This document shows, piece by piece, positions 1-10,205 of a stretch of 64,000 bases of DNA. Position 1 is the stretch's first letter. Every line of letters starts with the position of its first letter. The stretch comes from Alligator mississippiensis (taxonomy: Eukaryota; Chordata; Crocodylia; Alligatoridae): contig NC_081831.1 in the NCBI RefSeq assembly GCF_030867095.1, forward strand, positions 52,699,716 through 52,763,715, read 5' to 3'. The translations under genes were made by a program, and so were the position numbers. The notes beneath the pieces were generated by a model. That model worked only from the letters and a program-made list of their open reading frames with translations, was not told the origin of the DNA and made no database searches.

Positions 1-108
1 TGCCACCCCGACCCTTCAGCCTGGAAAGTTTGCTTCTTCTCAGAAGCCCATATCCAAGACATTGCAGAGAAGATTCCTAAACTCCTCCAGCCCACTGACC
101 ACTACCCT

Positions 109-462
109 ATGCTCTTCGTCCATGTGGGCACCAATGACATGGCTCAGAACCCTCCCAGCTGGGTCATGAGGTACTACAGGGATTTGGGAGTGGGGCTTAA
201 GGGGTTGGGGGTGCAGGTGGTGTTTTCCTTGATCCTTCCAGTTTTGGGCTACTGGCTGAGGAGGGAGAGGAGGATCCAGGTAGTGAACCAAAGGCTGTGG
301 TGCTGGTGTCATTGGGAAGGCTTCAGCTTCCATGACCACAGTCCGCTATTTGGGGTGAGAGGCAGTGAGCTTCTGGGAAAGGACAGCCTCCAACTCTCTC
401 CACTGGGGAGGAGGCTCTTCTTAGCTAGACTGGCTGACCTGCTCCACTGGGCTTTAAACTAA
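109..462 (+). pseudogene. CR1 ORF1, C-terminal part of SGNH esterase domain
   Basis: CR1 ORF1 proteins carry an SGNH-hydrolase (esterase) domain thought to act in the ribonucleoprotein, perhaps on membranes or lipids. This 117-residue open stretch shows block III as HVGTND at residues 5-10 and ends in LSPLGRRLF, the region of block V. In the minus-strand copy at 8.5 kb block V reads DGLHLT; here the matching residues read DSLQLS, so the catalytic His is replaced by Gln. The Ser of block I would lie upstream of base 1. The frame closes at 462, about 130 bp before the ORF2 endonuclease becomes recognisable. It is a relic rather than a working enzyme. Confidence 0.8.
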
Positions 463-592
463 GCCTGCCGGGGGAAGTGGGGGGTCTACCGCCACTGCTG
501 GTCCACTGAGCAACCCTTGCAAAGCCAGCAGGCCAAGGCACTTAAGGGAGAATACACATGTCCCAGCCCTAGAGCAAGCTGCTGGCAAGGCA

Positions 593-1530
593 ATGGCCCC
601 CAAGGGGACACTTGCATGCTTGTACACCAATGACAGGACCTTGGGGAATAAACAGGAGGAATTTGTCCTCCTGCTTAACACAAATAATTATGACATCATA
701 GGGATAACAGAGACCTGGTGGGACTCCACCCATGACTGGACCATAGGTACAGACAGCTATACCCTGTACAGGAGGGATCGAGTGGACAAAAGGGGAGGAG
801 GTATAGCTTTTTATGTCAAGGAGAGATACATGTCCCTACAAGCCAATATCAGCACCCAGGGTGGATGACTAGAGACCCTCTCGGTTAAAATCCATGGAGA
901 ACATGGAACGGGAGATACAATGGTGGGAGTCTACTACAGATCTCCCTCCAAGAATCAAGAGATTGATCAGCAGTTTGCCAGGGAATTGACTGAGGCTGCA
1001 CGCTTCCAGTCCATGGTTGTCATGGGGGACTTCATCTACCTGAACATCTCATGGGAGGAGTGCTCGGCCAAATCCGAATGGTTGCAAAGCGTCCTTACAT
1101 GCGTGGATGAGCTCTCTGACTCAAGAAGTCTACGGGCCAACAAGAGGAAAAGCGCTGCTTGACCTGGTATCAGCAACTGGGGACAACCTAATCAGTGACC
1201 TAACAATCAAAGGGAAGCTGGGTGACAGTGACCATGAGCTAATAACTTTCACCATCCACCAAAAATTTGTCAAGTCAGTCAGCAGTACAGGCCCTTGACT
1301 TCAGGAGGGCTGACTTTGACAAGCTCAGGAGACTTGTCAGTGAGGCCCAAAGGAACCACGACCCCAAAGGGAGGGGGGTCCAGGAAGAGTGGTTGCTCCT
1401 CAAGGGAGTGATCCTAGATGCACAGACTAAGGCTATTCTAAGGAAAGACAGAAAGAGGGCACAGCAGCCCCCTTGGCTCTCCAGGAAACTAGTGGTCCTC
1501 CTGTGTCTAAAAAGACAGACCTAAAAAGGA
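593..1530 (+). pseudogene. CR1 ORF2 endonuclease domain, broken
   Basis: This is the apurinic/apyrimidinic-like endonuclease that nicks target DNA for target-primed reverse transcription. Visible motifs in order are the Asn region LYTNDRTLGNK near 620, GITETWWDS with the catalytic Glu near 700, GGGIAFYV near 795, VYYRSPS near 925, MGDF near 1020 and SDHELITF near 1228. Copy 2 keeps MGDFNFPD where this copy reads MGDFIYLN, so the conserved Asn after MGDF is lost. A stop lies near 866 and the frame changes near 1110-1160 and again near 1270-1300. The domain is therefore spread over four open pieces (593-868, 920-1162, 1107-1298, 1267-1524) and cannot work. Confidence 0.85.
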
Positions 1531-1730
1531 TGGAGGATGGGATCCACCTCCAAGGAGAAATACTCTGCACTGGTCCAGACCTGCAAGGAGCAAACCAGGA
1601 AAGCCAAGGTAGCCATAGAACTCCAACTGGCTACAAGTATCAAGGACAATAAAAAGTCCTTTTTTAGACATGTGGGGAGCCAGAGGAAAAGCAAGGGCAA
1701 CAACCCCTGCTAAACCAAAAGGGAGAACTG

Positions 1731-2615
1731 ATGACCAACACCGAGAAAAAAGCCACCTTGCTAAATGGGTACTTTGCGTCAGTCTTTCACAAGTCCCATG
1801 GGATGCCCCTGCCCATTACGGGACAGGAACACTTAAGTGAGGGTGGTTCCTTGCCCTCCATCAATGCTGATCTCGTGAAGGAACACCCTGAGAGGCTGAA
1901 CAACTTCAAGTTAGACGGCCCAGACAATTTACACCTAAGAGTACTCAAGGAGCTGGCTAGCACCATAGCTCAGCCCCTGCCATGGATATTCGAGAGCTCC
2001 TGGAGCTCTGGTGAAGTGCCCAATGATTGTAAGAAGGCCATTGTGATACCTATCTTCAAGAAAGGGAGGAAAGTGGATCAGGCAAACTACAGGCCCATCA
2101 GCCTGACCCCTATACCAGGGAAGGTCTTAGAAAAAATTATCAAGGAGGCCATTCTTAATGGACTGGCTGATGGCAACATCCTGAGGGATAGCCAGCATGG
2201 GTGTGTTGCAGGTAGGCTGTGCTTGACCAATCTCATTTCCTTTTATGAGCAGGTGACCTATCACCTGGACAAGGGGGAAGAGATTGATGTCATATATCTT
2301 GACTTTAAAAAAGCCTTCGATCTGGTATCCCATGATCACCTTTTGGCAAAACTGGCCAACTGCAGCCTTGGATCCACCATGATACATTGGCTGGGGAATT
2401 GGCTCCATGGTTGGACACATAGGGTGATGGTTGAGAGAAGTCAATCATCATGGTGCCCTGTGACCAGTGGGGTCCCTCAAAGCTCTGTCCTTGGACCTAT
2501 TTTGTTCAACCTCTTCATTAATGATGTGGACATTGGAGTCAGAATTGGATTGGCCAAGTTCATCGATGATACCAAATTTTGGGGTAAAACATTCACACCC
2601 GAGGACGGGGGGTAA
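1731..2615 (+). pseudogene. CR1 ORF2 reverse transcriptase domain, 294 codons open
   Basis: The longest open frame of the window. It encodes the RT fingers and palm of CR1: IPIFKKG at about residues 107-113, YRPISL at 120-125, motif A YLDFKKAFD at 189-197 with Asp191, motif B SGVPQSSVLGP at 246-256 and motif C FIDD at 277-280. The usual CR1 sequences are SGVPQGSVLGP and FADD, so two conserved positions have changed (Gly to Ser, Ala to Ile). The frame is lost at 2615 and the thumb and C-terminal region continue in other frames up to about 3180. The pattern is that of neutral decay after insertion. Confidence 0.9.
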
Positions 2616-3425
2616 TCCAAGCTGACACTGACAGGCTCAGGAAATGGGCAGATGAGAACCTGATGGTGTTTAACACCAAAAAATTCAAGGTTCTCCACCC
2701 TGGAAGGAAAAACCTGTAGCATGTCTATAGGCTTGGCAGTGCTACGCTGACTAGCACTACAGACGAGAGGGAATTGGGGGTCAGGACTGACCACAAGATG
2801 AATATGAGCCACCAATGTGATGCTGCAGCCAGTAAAGTGAGCAAAATGCTGACTTGCATCCATAGATGCTTCTCAAGCAAATCCCAGGATGTCATTCTCC
2901 CATTGTACTCAGCCTTGGTGAGGTCACAGTTGGAGTACTGAACCCAGTTTTCGGCTCCACAATTCAAAAAGGATGTGTAGAAGCTTGAGAGAGTCCAGAG
3001 GAGAGCCACACGCATGATCAGAGGTTAGGAAAACAGACCTTACGATGACAGGCTGAGAGGTATGGGTCTTTTCAGCCTGGAAAATCACATGCTCATGTGT
3101 GACCTGATGGCCACCTATAAGTTTATAAGGAGAGTTTACCAGGATCTGGGGGATTACAAGGTCAAATGATTATAAACTCCTGCAAGACCATTTCAGGCTG
3201 GACATAAGGAAGAGCTTCTTTACTGTCCAAGCCCCCAAGATCTGGAATGGCCTGCCACTGGAGGTGGTTCAAATACCTACTTTGAATGCCTTGAAGAGAA
3301 ACCTGGAAGTTTTTCTTGCTGGGATTCCATGACCCCGGCTGACTTCCTGCCCCTGAGGCAGGGGGCTGGACTCGATGATCTTCCAAGGTCCCTTCCAGCC
3401 CCAATGTCTATGAAATATATGAAAT
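2616..3425 (+). other. CR1 copy 1: RT C-terminal region and 3' UTR
   Basis: Collinear with 32.8-33.3 kb (reversed) and with the 3' part of copy 2. It carries the decayed thumb region, with ENLMVFNTKK- and [15 protein letters not shown]-like stretches in broken frames, and then the non-coding 3' end. The long open frame at 3329-4018 starts in this 3' UTR and runs out into unrelated DNA, so I treat it as chance. Confidence 0.75.
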
Positions 3426-4325
3426 CAGGGAAAATAAAATCATTTGTGGTCAGTGATAAATTGTCCCACAGCTACCTGGCTCTGAGCATGCCTCTCCAGA
3501 CTTTCTGTTGCTGCCACTTCACCTGTGGTGTGGCTCAGAGTGCCAGGTGCTCCTCTGAACTCCCAGACTGCAGAGCTTCTCTCCACCCCCATACTGGTGC
3601 TGCCTACCATGCTCTCACCATGGAACAGCTCCCTCTGGTGACTCCACACTGCTCCATGTTTCCCTGCCACTCAAACCAGACCTTTGGATATGCAACTGGC
3701 TCCAGGGCATCCTCCAATCCAGTGAGCAGGCACTCACAGAACAGGACTTTTGTTTTCCCCATTGCTTCACCATTGCCGCTATCTCTGCGAGGCAGGGGAA
3801 GAAGTCTCCAGTCCTTACTGGGCTCTTCTCAAGACGCTCTTTCACCCCTTCACAGAAGTCATGCCCCAAGAGGGCTGGGGATGTTTAACAACTGGTGGTT
3901 GTGGATGAAACTAAGGAGAGGTAAGAAGGTTGTAGCTGGCCCTGAGAGAGAGAGGGGGGCCAGAGGAATAGAAGGCCTGCCACCCAGAGGAAGAAATCCT
4001 AAGCACAGGAGGAGCTGAGCTGAGAAGAGAAGGCCTAGGGCCTAAAGCACAACAAAGTGCCCAGATAAGGGCCCAGGAGGAGCTGAGTAGGTAAGACCTG
4101 AGATCAGAGCCCAGAAGAGGCAGGAAACCCAGAAGTCAGTAGCTCAGCAGGGGAATTTCTCAGCAAGGCCAAAGTATCCCAAAGGTCTTAGCTGGCTTAG
4201 TAGTGGGGCCAGGGTCTAAGGAGACCAAAGATCAGGTACCACTGCTGGAGTCTGTTGGACCCAAGGGGCTTGGAGATCACAAGTGGCCAGGAGTGGGGCC
4301 AGGATCTAGGGAGACTGAAGGCCAA
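3426..4325. repeat. Unclassified block ending in purine-rich tandem-like repeats
   Basis: No gene is recognised. From about 3900 the plus strand is rich in A and G, with recurring words such as CCAGGAGGAGCTGAG and GGGGCCAGGRTCTARGGAGAC. The segments beginning near 4202 and 4291 are an imperfect direct repeat with a spacing of about 89 bp. This looks like a decayed minisatellite or part of a dispersed repeat. The last part (from 4326) is the source of the inverted copy found at 5539-5722. Confidence 0.5.
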
Positions 4326-4509
4326 GGAACACAGCTGGAGACTTAGGGGGCCAAGGAGCCCATAGCTCAGGAGGAGTGAGACCTGCGGCTGGAATCCCAG
4401 AGCCCAGGAAGGGCATGTGTTAGCATGTCATCTGAAAGTCATGAGCATGAGTAGTGTGGAGGATTAAGCCCACATAATTAGCAGGGGTGTGCAAAATGGA
4501 CCATATTCA
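4326..4509 (+). repeat. Left arm of a 184-bp inverted repeat (source copy)
   Basis: Read on the opposite strand, this segment matches 5539-5722 over 184 bp with no gap and 11 mismatches by my count (about 94 percent). It spans the left insertion junction of the hAT element: 4326-4481 is the flank and 4482-4509 is the first 28 bp of the element. Because its partner sits inside a CR1 3' UTR, this copy is the source and the other is the derived one. Confidence 0.88.
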
Positions 4510-5201
4510 ATTCAGATTCAGCCCAAATCAGGGACAGTAATTTGATTAGTTGATTTGAACCATGGTCCTGAGTCAATTCAGCCAAATCTAAAGATTTGAT
4601 GCTGATTCAGAGTATCAGTGATTTGGCCATGGACACAGCTTTAAATGTTTGTTCTACGTACCTCGAGGTACCAGGTATGGCTCGTGAATGCTATGATGGT
4701 GGGGTGGATGGACCATCCCACAGGAGCATGATGTGGGGGGGGTGTACATGCTCGGTGGCAGACCTGTAAGTGGACCGGAAGCGATTGGCCATGGGGGGAC
4801 CCCAAGTGCCCCCCCTAGATGCAAGAGGCACCAGTCGCTGAGCCATGGAGGGTGGAGGGGGGGGCACACACTCCCCAGTGGACCTGAAAGTGGACCAAAA
4901 ATGCTTCTGGTCCACTTCTGGGTCTGCTGCTGAGCATGCTGGGGACCACCTCCTGCGCTCCTGTGGAATTCTCCATCCGCCCACCATCTCAGCATTCATG
5001 AGCTACCTGGTACTTTGAGGTATGTAGAAAAAACATTTAAAGCTGTGTCTGTCTGAATTGTTGAATCTTTCCAAGTCTCTCCAAATTGATTCAGAGAGAT
5101 TAAAGGGTCTCCTGATTTGAATCAGATTTGGAGATTCGGCCACCAAATGGGACTGAATCTCCACCAAATCAAATCAACAACTGAAGCTTCACAGAGCCCT
5201 A
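4482..5201. mobile_element. Non-autonomous hAT element, 720 bp, perfect 8-bp target duplication
   Basis: The ends are CAGGGGTGTGCAAA and, read inward from the right, TAGGGCTCTGTGAA, an imperfect terminal inverted repeat. The element is flanked on both sides by ATAATTAG (4474-4481 and 5202-5209), an exact 8-bp duplication as made by hAT transposases. The body is a long imperfect palindrome: 4632-4692 pairs with 4991-5049, and ATTCAGCCAAATC-type words recur in both orientations. The GC-rich centre (4700-4985) has no coding potential that I recognise. There is no transposase, so it would have been moved in trans. The ends resemble those of the elements at 37192 and 57492. Confidence 0.9.
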
Positions 5202-5315
5202 ATAATTAGCCCTGAATGTAATGACCATGGGCACCAGTGGTCATAAGAATAGTACAGGGCTTGCGAAGCCCTGGGGCAGCCTCCCTTTCCTCAGAAGTTA
5301 ATAGCATCAAGGCTT
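5202..5315. other. Short spacer between hAT element and CR1 copy 2
   Basis: About 110 bp. It contains a small hairpin (CAGGGCTTGCGAAGCCCTG) near 5254-5272 and nothing else that I recognise. Confidence 0.5.
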
Positions 5316-5538
5316 CATAGATTTCATAGACATTTGGGCTGGAAGGGACCTCAGAAGATCATCAAGTCCAGCCCCTTGCCCCAGGAGCAATAAGTCAGCT
5401 GGGGTAAAAGGATCCCAGCAAGATAAATGTCTAAATGTCTCTTAAAGAAGTTAGGGTAGGTGCTTGCACCATCTCTGGTGGCAGTCTGTTCCAGGCCTTG
5501 GGGGCTTGGACAGTAAAGAAGTTCTTCCTTATGGCCCA

Positions 5539-5722
5539 TGAATATGGCCCATTTTGCACACCCCTGCTAATTATGTGGGCTTCATCCTCCACACTACCCA
5601 TGCTCATGCCTTTCAGATGACATGCTAACACATGCCCTTCCTGGGCTCTGGGATTCCAGCCACAGTTCTCACTCCTCCTGAGCTATGTACTCCTTGGCCC
5701 TCTCAGTATCCAGCTGTGTTCC
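5539..5722 (-). repeat. Inverted 184-bp copy of 4326-4509 inside CR1 copy 2
   Basis: In the other CR1 copies the flanking 3' UTR runs from CTTCCTTATG straight into a short linker and CCTGAAAT. Here the two sides are separated by 184 bp that match 4326-4509 in reverse orientation without gaps. Only a few CR1 bases at the junction were replaced. There is no target duplication and no terminal inverted repeat, which argues against ordinary transposition. The copied piece includes the left end of the hAT element, so it was made after the hAT and CR1 insertions. Confidence 0.88.
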
Positions 5723-6146
5723 CTGAAACAGTCTTGGAGGAGTATGTGACCATTTGACCTTGTTGTCCCTTGGGGCACTCTGGTGAACAGGCATTCCCCC
5801 AGATCCTGATGTACACCCCTTATATACTTACAGGCAGCCACCAGGTCCCCCTTGAGCCTCTGCTTTTCCAGGCTGAAGAGCTTCTCATCTTAAGGCCTGT
5901 CTTCCTGCCCTCTGATCATGTGTGTGGCTCTCCTCTGGATTCTTTCAAGCTTCTCCACATTCTTTTAAAATTGTGGAGCCCAGAACTGGATGTAGTACTC
6001 CAGCTGTGGCCTCACCGAGGCTGAGTACAGTGGGAGGATGACATCCTGGGATTTGCTTGAGAAGCATCTATGGATGCAAGCCAGAGTTTGGTTTGCTTTA
6101 CCAGCTGTGACATCACATCTGTGGCTTATGTTCTTCTTGTAGTCAA

Positions 6147-6482
6147 TCATGACCCCAAATATTTTTTTGGCCTTGGTGCTAGTGAGCATAGTACTGCTGA
6201 GCCTATAAGCATTCTGCAGGCTTTTTTCACAAGGTGAAGTACCTTGAATTTTTTGGTGTTGAACATCATCAGGTTTTCATCCACCCATTTTCTGAGCCTG
6301 TCCAATTTGGCTTGGATCACCATCCTGTCCTCAGGTGTGGATGCTTTACCCCAAACTTTGGTGTCATCATTGAACTTGGCCAGTTTTCTTCTGATACCAA
6401 TGTCCATATCATTAATAAAGATGTTAAAGAGTATAGGGCCAAGGACAGCGCCTTGGGGACCCCAGTGGTCATGATGCACCAT
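6147..6482 (-). pseudogene. CR1 copy 2 reverse transcriptase, motifs B and C
   Basis: A 111-residue open piece with GAVLGPILFNIFINDMDIG (motif B tail) and KFNDDTKVWG (motif C). The usual FADD box reads FNDD. It continues into the palm with STPEDRMVIQAKLDRLRKW and NTKKFKVLHL. The parts of RT upstream (6500-7200) are recognisable by alignment with copy 1 but are broken into short frames. It is a decayed relic. Confidence 0.85.
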
Positions 6483-7534
6483 GTTGATTTCTTTCCATTG
6501 ATTACCACTGTCTGGATCTGACCTTGGAGCTAATTCCCCAGCCTTTGGACTGTGATGTAGTCGAGGCCACAGTTGGCCAATTTTTCCATGAGATGATCAT
6601 GGGACACCAGATCGAAGGCTTTTTAAAAATCAAGATATATGACATCAATCTCTTCTCCCTTGTCCAGGTGATAGAAGGAGATAAGATTGGTCAGGCAAGA
6701 CCTACCCGCAACAAATGCATGCTGGCTATCCCTCAGAATGTTGCCATCAGCCAGTTTGTCAAGAATGGTCTCTGATAATTTTTTCAAAGATCTTCCCCGG
6801 GATAGAGGTCAGGCTGATATGCCTTTAGTTCCCCAGATCTACTTTCCTCCCTTTTTTCAAGATAGGCACCACATTGGCCTTCTTCCAATCTTCAGGCAAT
6901 TCACCTGAGCATCATGAGTTCTTGAGGATCCATGTCAGTGGCTGAGGTATGATACCTGTCAGTTCCTTAAGTACCCTGGGGTATAAACTGTTGGGCCAGC
7001 TGACTTAAAGGTTTCCAACCTCTCAAGCTGTTCTTCCACATGGTCTACATTGATGAAGTGTAACAATTAATTCTCCCTCACCCTGGCCATTCCATACCAT
7101 ATTGCGCAGGTCAGTCCCTTGGGGCTGATGAAAAACCAATGCAAAATGCCCATTAAGCAGGTTGTCTTTTTCCTGGGCATCAGTTCTCAGTTGTCCCATA
7201 TGGCTTAGCAGGGGTTATAGTTACCCTTGGTTTTCCTCCAGCTCCCCGCATATCTAAAAAAGGACTTTATATTGTCCTTGATACTTGTCGTTAGTTGGAG
7301 CTCAGTCTCAGCCTTGGCTTTCCTGGTTTGCAGGTCTGGACCAGTGCAGAATAGTCTTCCTTTGGGGTGGATCCAGTCTTCCATCATTATAGGTCTTTCT
7401 TTTTAGATGCAGGAGGTCCCTGCAGAGCCAAGTTCCCTGCAGAGCCAAGGGGTCTGTTGTGCCCTTTTGCACCCTTTCCTCTGAGATGGGATAGACATTG
7501 CTTGTGCTTTCAGGATCACTCCCTTGAGGAGCAA
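6483..7534 (-). other. CR1 copy 2: N-terminal RT and linker, heavily broken
   Basis: Reverse-strand sequence aligning with 1510-2440 of copy 1. Recognisable traces on the minus strand include the region of motif A (TTGATTTTTAAAAAGCCTT) near 6620 and the finger region at 6780-6990. No open piece longer than about 76 codons remains. Confidence 0.7.
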
Positions 7535-8297
7535 TCACTCATCCTGAACTCCCCTCCCCTTCGGGTCCTGGTCCCTTAGGGCCTGACCAACAAGCCTCCT
7601 GAGCTTGTCACAGTTGGATTTCCTGAAGTCTAGTATGTCTGCATTGCTGACTGACTTGCCAGCTTTATGGCAGATGGTGAAGGTGATCAGCTTGTGGTCA
7701 CTGTCTCCCAGCTTCCCTTCAGTCATTAGGTCACTGATTAGATCATCCCCTGTTGCCAGTACCAGGACGAGCAGTGCTTTGCCTCTCATCAATCCATAGA
7801 CTTCTTGAGTCAGATAGAGCTCATCCATGCACATGAGGAAGCTTTGTGGCCATTCAGATTTGGCCGAGTGCTCTTCCCATGAGGTGTCTGGGAAGTTGAA
7901 GTCTCCCATGACAACCATTCTCCAGGAGCATACAGCCTCAACTAGTTCCTTAGTGAATTTCTGGTGGAGCTCTTGATCTTGATTAGGAGGTCTGTAGTAG
8001 ACTCCTATCATTGTGCCATGTTCACCACAGATATTAACTCTGTCCACCCTGGATGCCAATGTTGGCTTGCAGGGACATGTAGCTTTCCTTGACATAGAGA
8101 GCTACACCCCCGCCCCTTTTATCCACACGATCTCTCCTGTACAAGGGATAGCCATCTATACCTATGGCCCAGTCATAGGTGGAGTCCCACCAAGTCTCCA
8201 TTATCCCTATGAGGTCATAGTCATTCTTGTTTAGCAGAAGGACTAGTTCCTCCTGTTTGTTCCCCAGGCTCCTAGCATTGGTGTACAGTGTTAGCAT
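7535..8297 (-). pseudogene. CR1 copy 2 endonuclease domain, two overlapping frames
   Basis: The N-terminal piece (8297 to 8034) shows LYTNARSLGNKQEE with the conserved Asn, IGIMETWWDS with the catalytic Glu, and GGGVALYV. The second piece (8095 to 7535, 186 codons) shows VYYRPPN, MGDFNFPD with the Asp and Asn of the active site, GKLGDSDHKLITF, and the linker to RT. The two overlap in different frames near 8034-8095, so one frame change separates them. This is the best kept CR1 endonuclease in the window, but the element as a whole is dead. Confidence 0.88.
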
Positions 8298-8345
8298 TGG
8301 TGTACACCTAGCATTGGTGTACAGTGTCCTAGTATTAGTGTCCCA
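8270..8345. repeat. Short tandem array inside CR1 copy 2
   Basis: A unit of about 16-25 bp containing TAGCATTGGTGTACA occurs three times in a row, with a weaker fourth copy. It lies at the start of the endonuclease region on the minus strand, where copies 1 and 3 have a single copy. It is a local expansion after insertion, probably by slippage. Confidence 0.75.
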
Positions 8346-8483
8346 TTGGAGGCCCTAGTCTTCCCTACACATCATTCCAGGGCTGGAGTAGGGATGGGTA
8401 CCCTTGAGTGCCTTAGCCTGCTGGAATTCCAAAGTTGCCCAGTGGGCTTGCTGTGGTGGTAGTCCCCCCACCCCCCGATGGGC

Positions 8484-8990
8484 TTAGTTTAAAGTCTGAT
8501 TGAGCAGGTCAGCCAGTCTGACTGAGAAGAGCCTCCTCCCCAGTGCAGTGAGGTGAAGGCCATCTCTTCTCAGCAGACCACTTCCTCTCACACCAAAGAG
8601 CTGGCTGGGAGCATGGAAACTGAAGCCTTCATGATGACACCAGCACTGCAGTCTTTGGTTAACTACCTCAATTCTCTTCTCCCTCCTCAGCCCATAGCCC
8701 AAAACTGGGAGGATCAAGGAAAACACCACCTATGCCCCCAACCCCCTAAGCCCCACTCCCAAAGCCCTGTAGACTCTCATGACCTGGCTGGAATTAATCT
8801 GAGCAGTGTCATTTGTGCCCACATGGATAAGGAGCATAGGATAGTGGTCAGTGGGCCGGATGAGTTTTGGGATCCTCTCAGCAATGTCCTGGATATAGGC
8901 TCCTGGGAAGCAGCAGACCTCACAGGCTAAGAGTTCAGGGTGGCAGATTGTGCCCTCAGTCCTCCCTCAGAGGGAGTCTCCCATGACAAC
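8484..8990 (-). pseudogene. CR1 copy 2 ORF1 SGNH esterase domain
   Basis: Three diagnostic blocks of SGNH hydrolases can be read on the minus strand. VVVMGDSL near 8968-8990 is block I with the nucleophile Ser, HVGTNDT near 8806-8825 is block III, and DGLHLTALGRRLF near 8526-8568 is block V with the Asp-His pair. A stop codon directly follows GDSL, and the continuous open frame covers only 8729-8484. CR1 ORF1 is known for this esterase. Here the catalytic residues are still legible although the frame is broken. Confidence 0.82.
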
Positions 8991-9002
8991 CACTCTATGT
9001 GT

Positions 9003-9715
9003 GGCCTGTCCCTTTATTCCATGGGGCAGGGACCCCCAGCCCCTAGAGTGGCATGACACTATTGGCCTTGGGCCCTCCCACTCATGCTCCTGCATAAACT
9101 CCCATGCTAATCATGTGCTGGCCCCAGAAGCACACCTTTTTTGCATGTCCTGTTCATGAGGCTCCAGTCACATGGCTCCCTGGAGGTGGGAGAAATAGAA
9201 GCCAGGGCGGTGTCCCTCCTTGGCTTCACTCAGCTGCCCCAGAGCTGACTGTGTTGGGGTCCCTTCCTCCCTGCTGTGGGCCCCACCTACCTTTGGCTGC
9301 ACTGGGAGTCTGGGTTGGGGTCCCACTGAGGGGTCCTGGGGGTCCCTGGGCTCAACAGAGGCGTGACAGGCTTCTGCCCATGTGTCTCACACTGGAGCCC
9401 AGAACAAATTGCAGCTTTGCCAGTGGCAGGCCCTTTTTAAACTGTGCACAGGTGCAGAAGGGCTTGCCAATGGTTCCATGCCACTCTAGGGGCTTTGGGT
9501 CCCTGCCCCATGGAATAAGGGGACAGGTGAGTGCCCCACCTTCCCCTGTCTCATGCATTGGGTGGGACCGGTCACATGGCTCCCTGGGGGCTGGGCCAAG
9601 TAGGAGGTGATTGGTGGGTGATTGAAGGGGAGAGTTCCCAATGCGAGCCAGGTTGGCAAGGGCTAAGCAACCACCAAAGGGAATTGCGACCACCCCTGGG
9701 ATGAGCATTCATTAC
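9003..9715. repeat. Unclassified repeat with an inverted 60-70 bp pair
   Basis: The segment near 9005-9070 (with TATTCCATGGGGCAGGGAC) recurs in reverse orientation near 9463-9530. A separate word, TCACATGGCTCCCTGG, recurs in direct orientation near 9169 and 9569. The mix of direct and inverted copies suggests a rearranged repeat. No protein domain is recognised in the 118- and 168-codon frames here. Confidence 0.55.
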
Positions 9716-10205
9716 ACAGGATGCATCTACATATTCACATATACTGTGTAGTAACTGAAATTACTGTGCAATGCAGGCACATGTCTAGACATGTATGCCC
9801 ATGCTGCACAGTAAATATGGTGACTTACATTGACTTGAGCGTAAGTTTGATACTTGCATCATGCAGGTATCAAATTTACACCCAGTTAGTTACTGCACAA
9901 TAACACATGTGCATTACTGTGCAGTAACCCAGGGGGGCTTCCTACTGGGTCTGTCCAGCAACTAGGGGACTGACCTCAGCCGAGCCCCAGGGCTCATGAC
10001 TGGCAGCCAGCTCTTGTTTCAATTTGGGACTAAAATTAATCCCAAGGGCTGACAGCCATGTGGCAAGAGGCTGGAGCTCCACCCAGTAGTCACAGGGGTA
10101 CATGGCAGGCTTCTCTGACCTCCACATGTAAATACTGGTTTATCCCCACTTACTATACAGTAAATTTAAGCTGTCATAAATGCATGTGTAGACAAACCTA
10201 CAAAG
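9716..10205. mobile_element. Palindromic MITE-like element, TGCATGTGTAGACA ends
   Basis: The left end has GATGCATCTACATATTCAC and the right end, reversed, has TTTGTCTACACATGCA. The interior is rich in ACTGTGCAGTAAC-type words in both orientations, as in foldback elements. No coding capacity is seen. The exact ends and a target duplication could not be fixed by eye. Confidence 0.5.

Larger units (their letters stand above)
1..3425 (+). mobile_element. CR1 LINE, copy 1, 5' end outside the window
   Basis: A non-LTR retrotransposon of the CR1 clade. The order is the end of ORF1 (esterase), an apurinic-like endonuclease, reverse transcriptase, then a 3' UTR. It aligns along its whole length with the minus-strand copies at 5.3-9.0 kb and 32.8-35.0 kb. 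The first base falls just after the esterase GDSL block as judged from copy 2, so only a small 5' part is missing. The 3' end, near 3360-3425, has the CR1 motif GGACTCGATGATCTTCC followed by a short AT-rich TATGAAA-type tail. ORF2 is split into several frames, so the copy is dead. I infer it is old and inactive; the CR1 assignment is firm. Confidence 0.93.
5316..9003 (-). mobile_element. CR1 LINE, copy 2, near full length
   Basis: Read on the minus strand it runs from ORF1 (GDSL block near 8975) through endonuclease and RT to a 3' end at about 5316 that carries the CR1 signature GGACTTGATGATCTTCTG with a CATAGA-type tail. It is collinear with copy 1. The 3' UTR is interrupted at 5539-5722 by an inverted copy of DNA from about 1 kb to the left. 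ORF2 is split into many frames. CR1 5' truncation is common, so a copy that reaches back into ORF1 is among the longer ones. The 5' limit near 9003 is where a non-CR1 inverted repeat begins, and is approximate. Confidence 0.92.

Noticed and set aside
3329-4018. A 229-codon plus-strand open frame
   Set aside because: It begins in the CR1 3' UTR and runs into purine-rich repeat DNA. There is no domain, and its composition follows the DNA.
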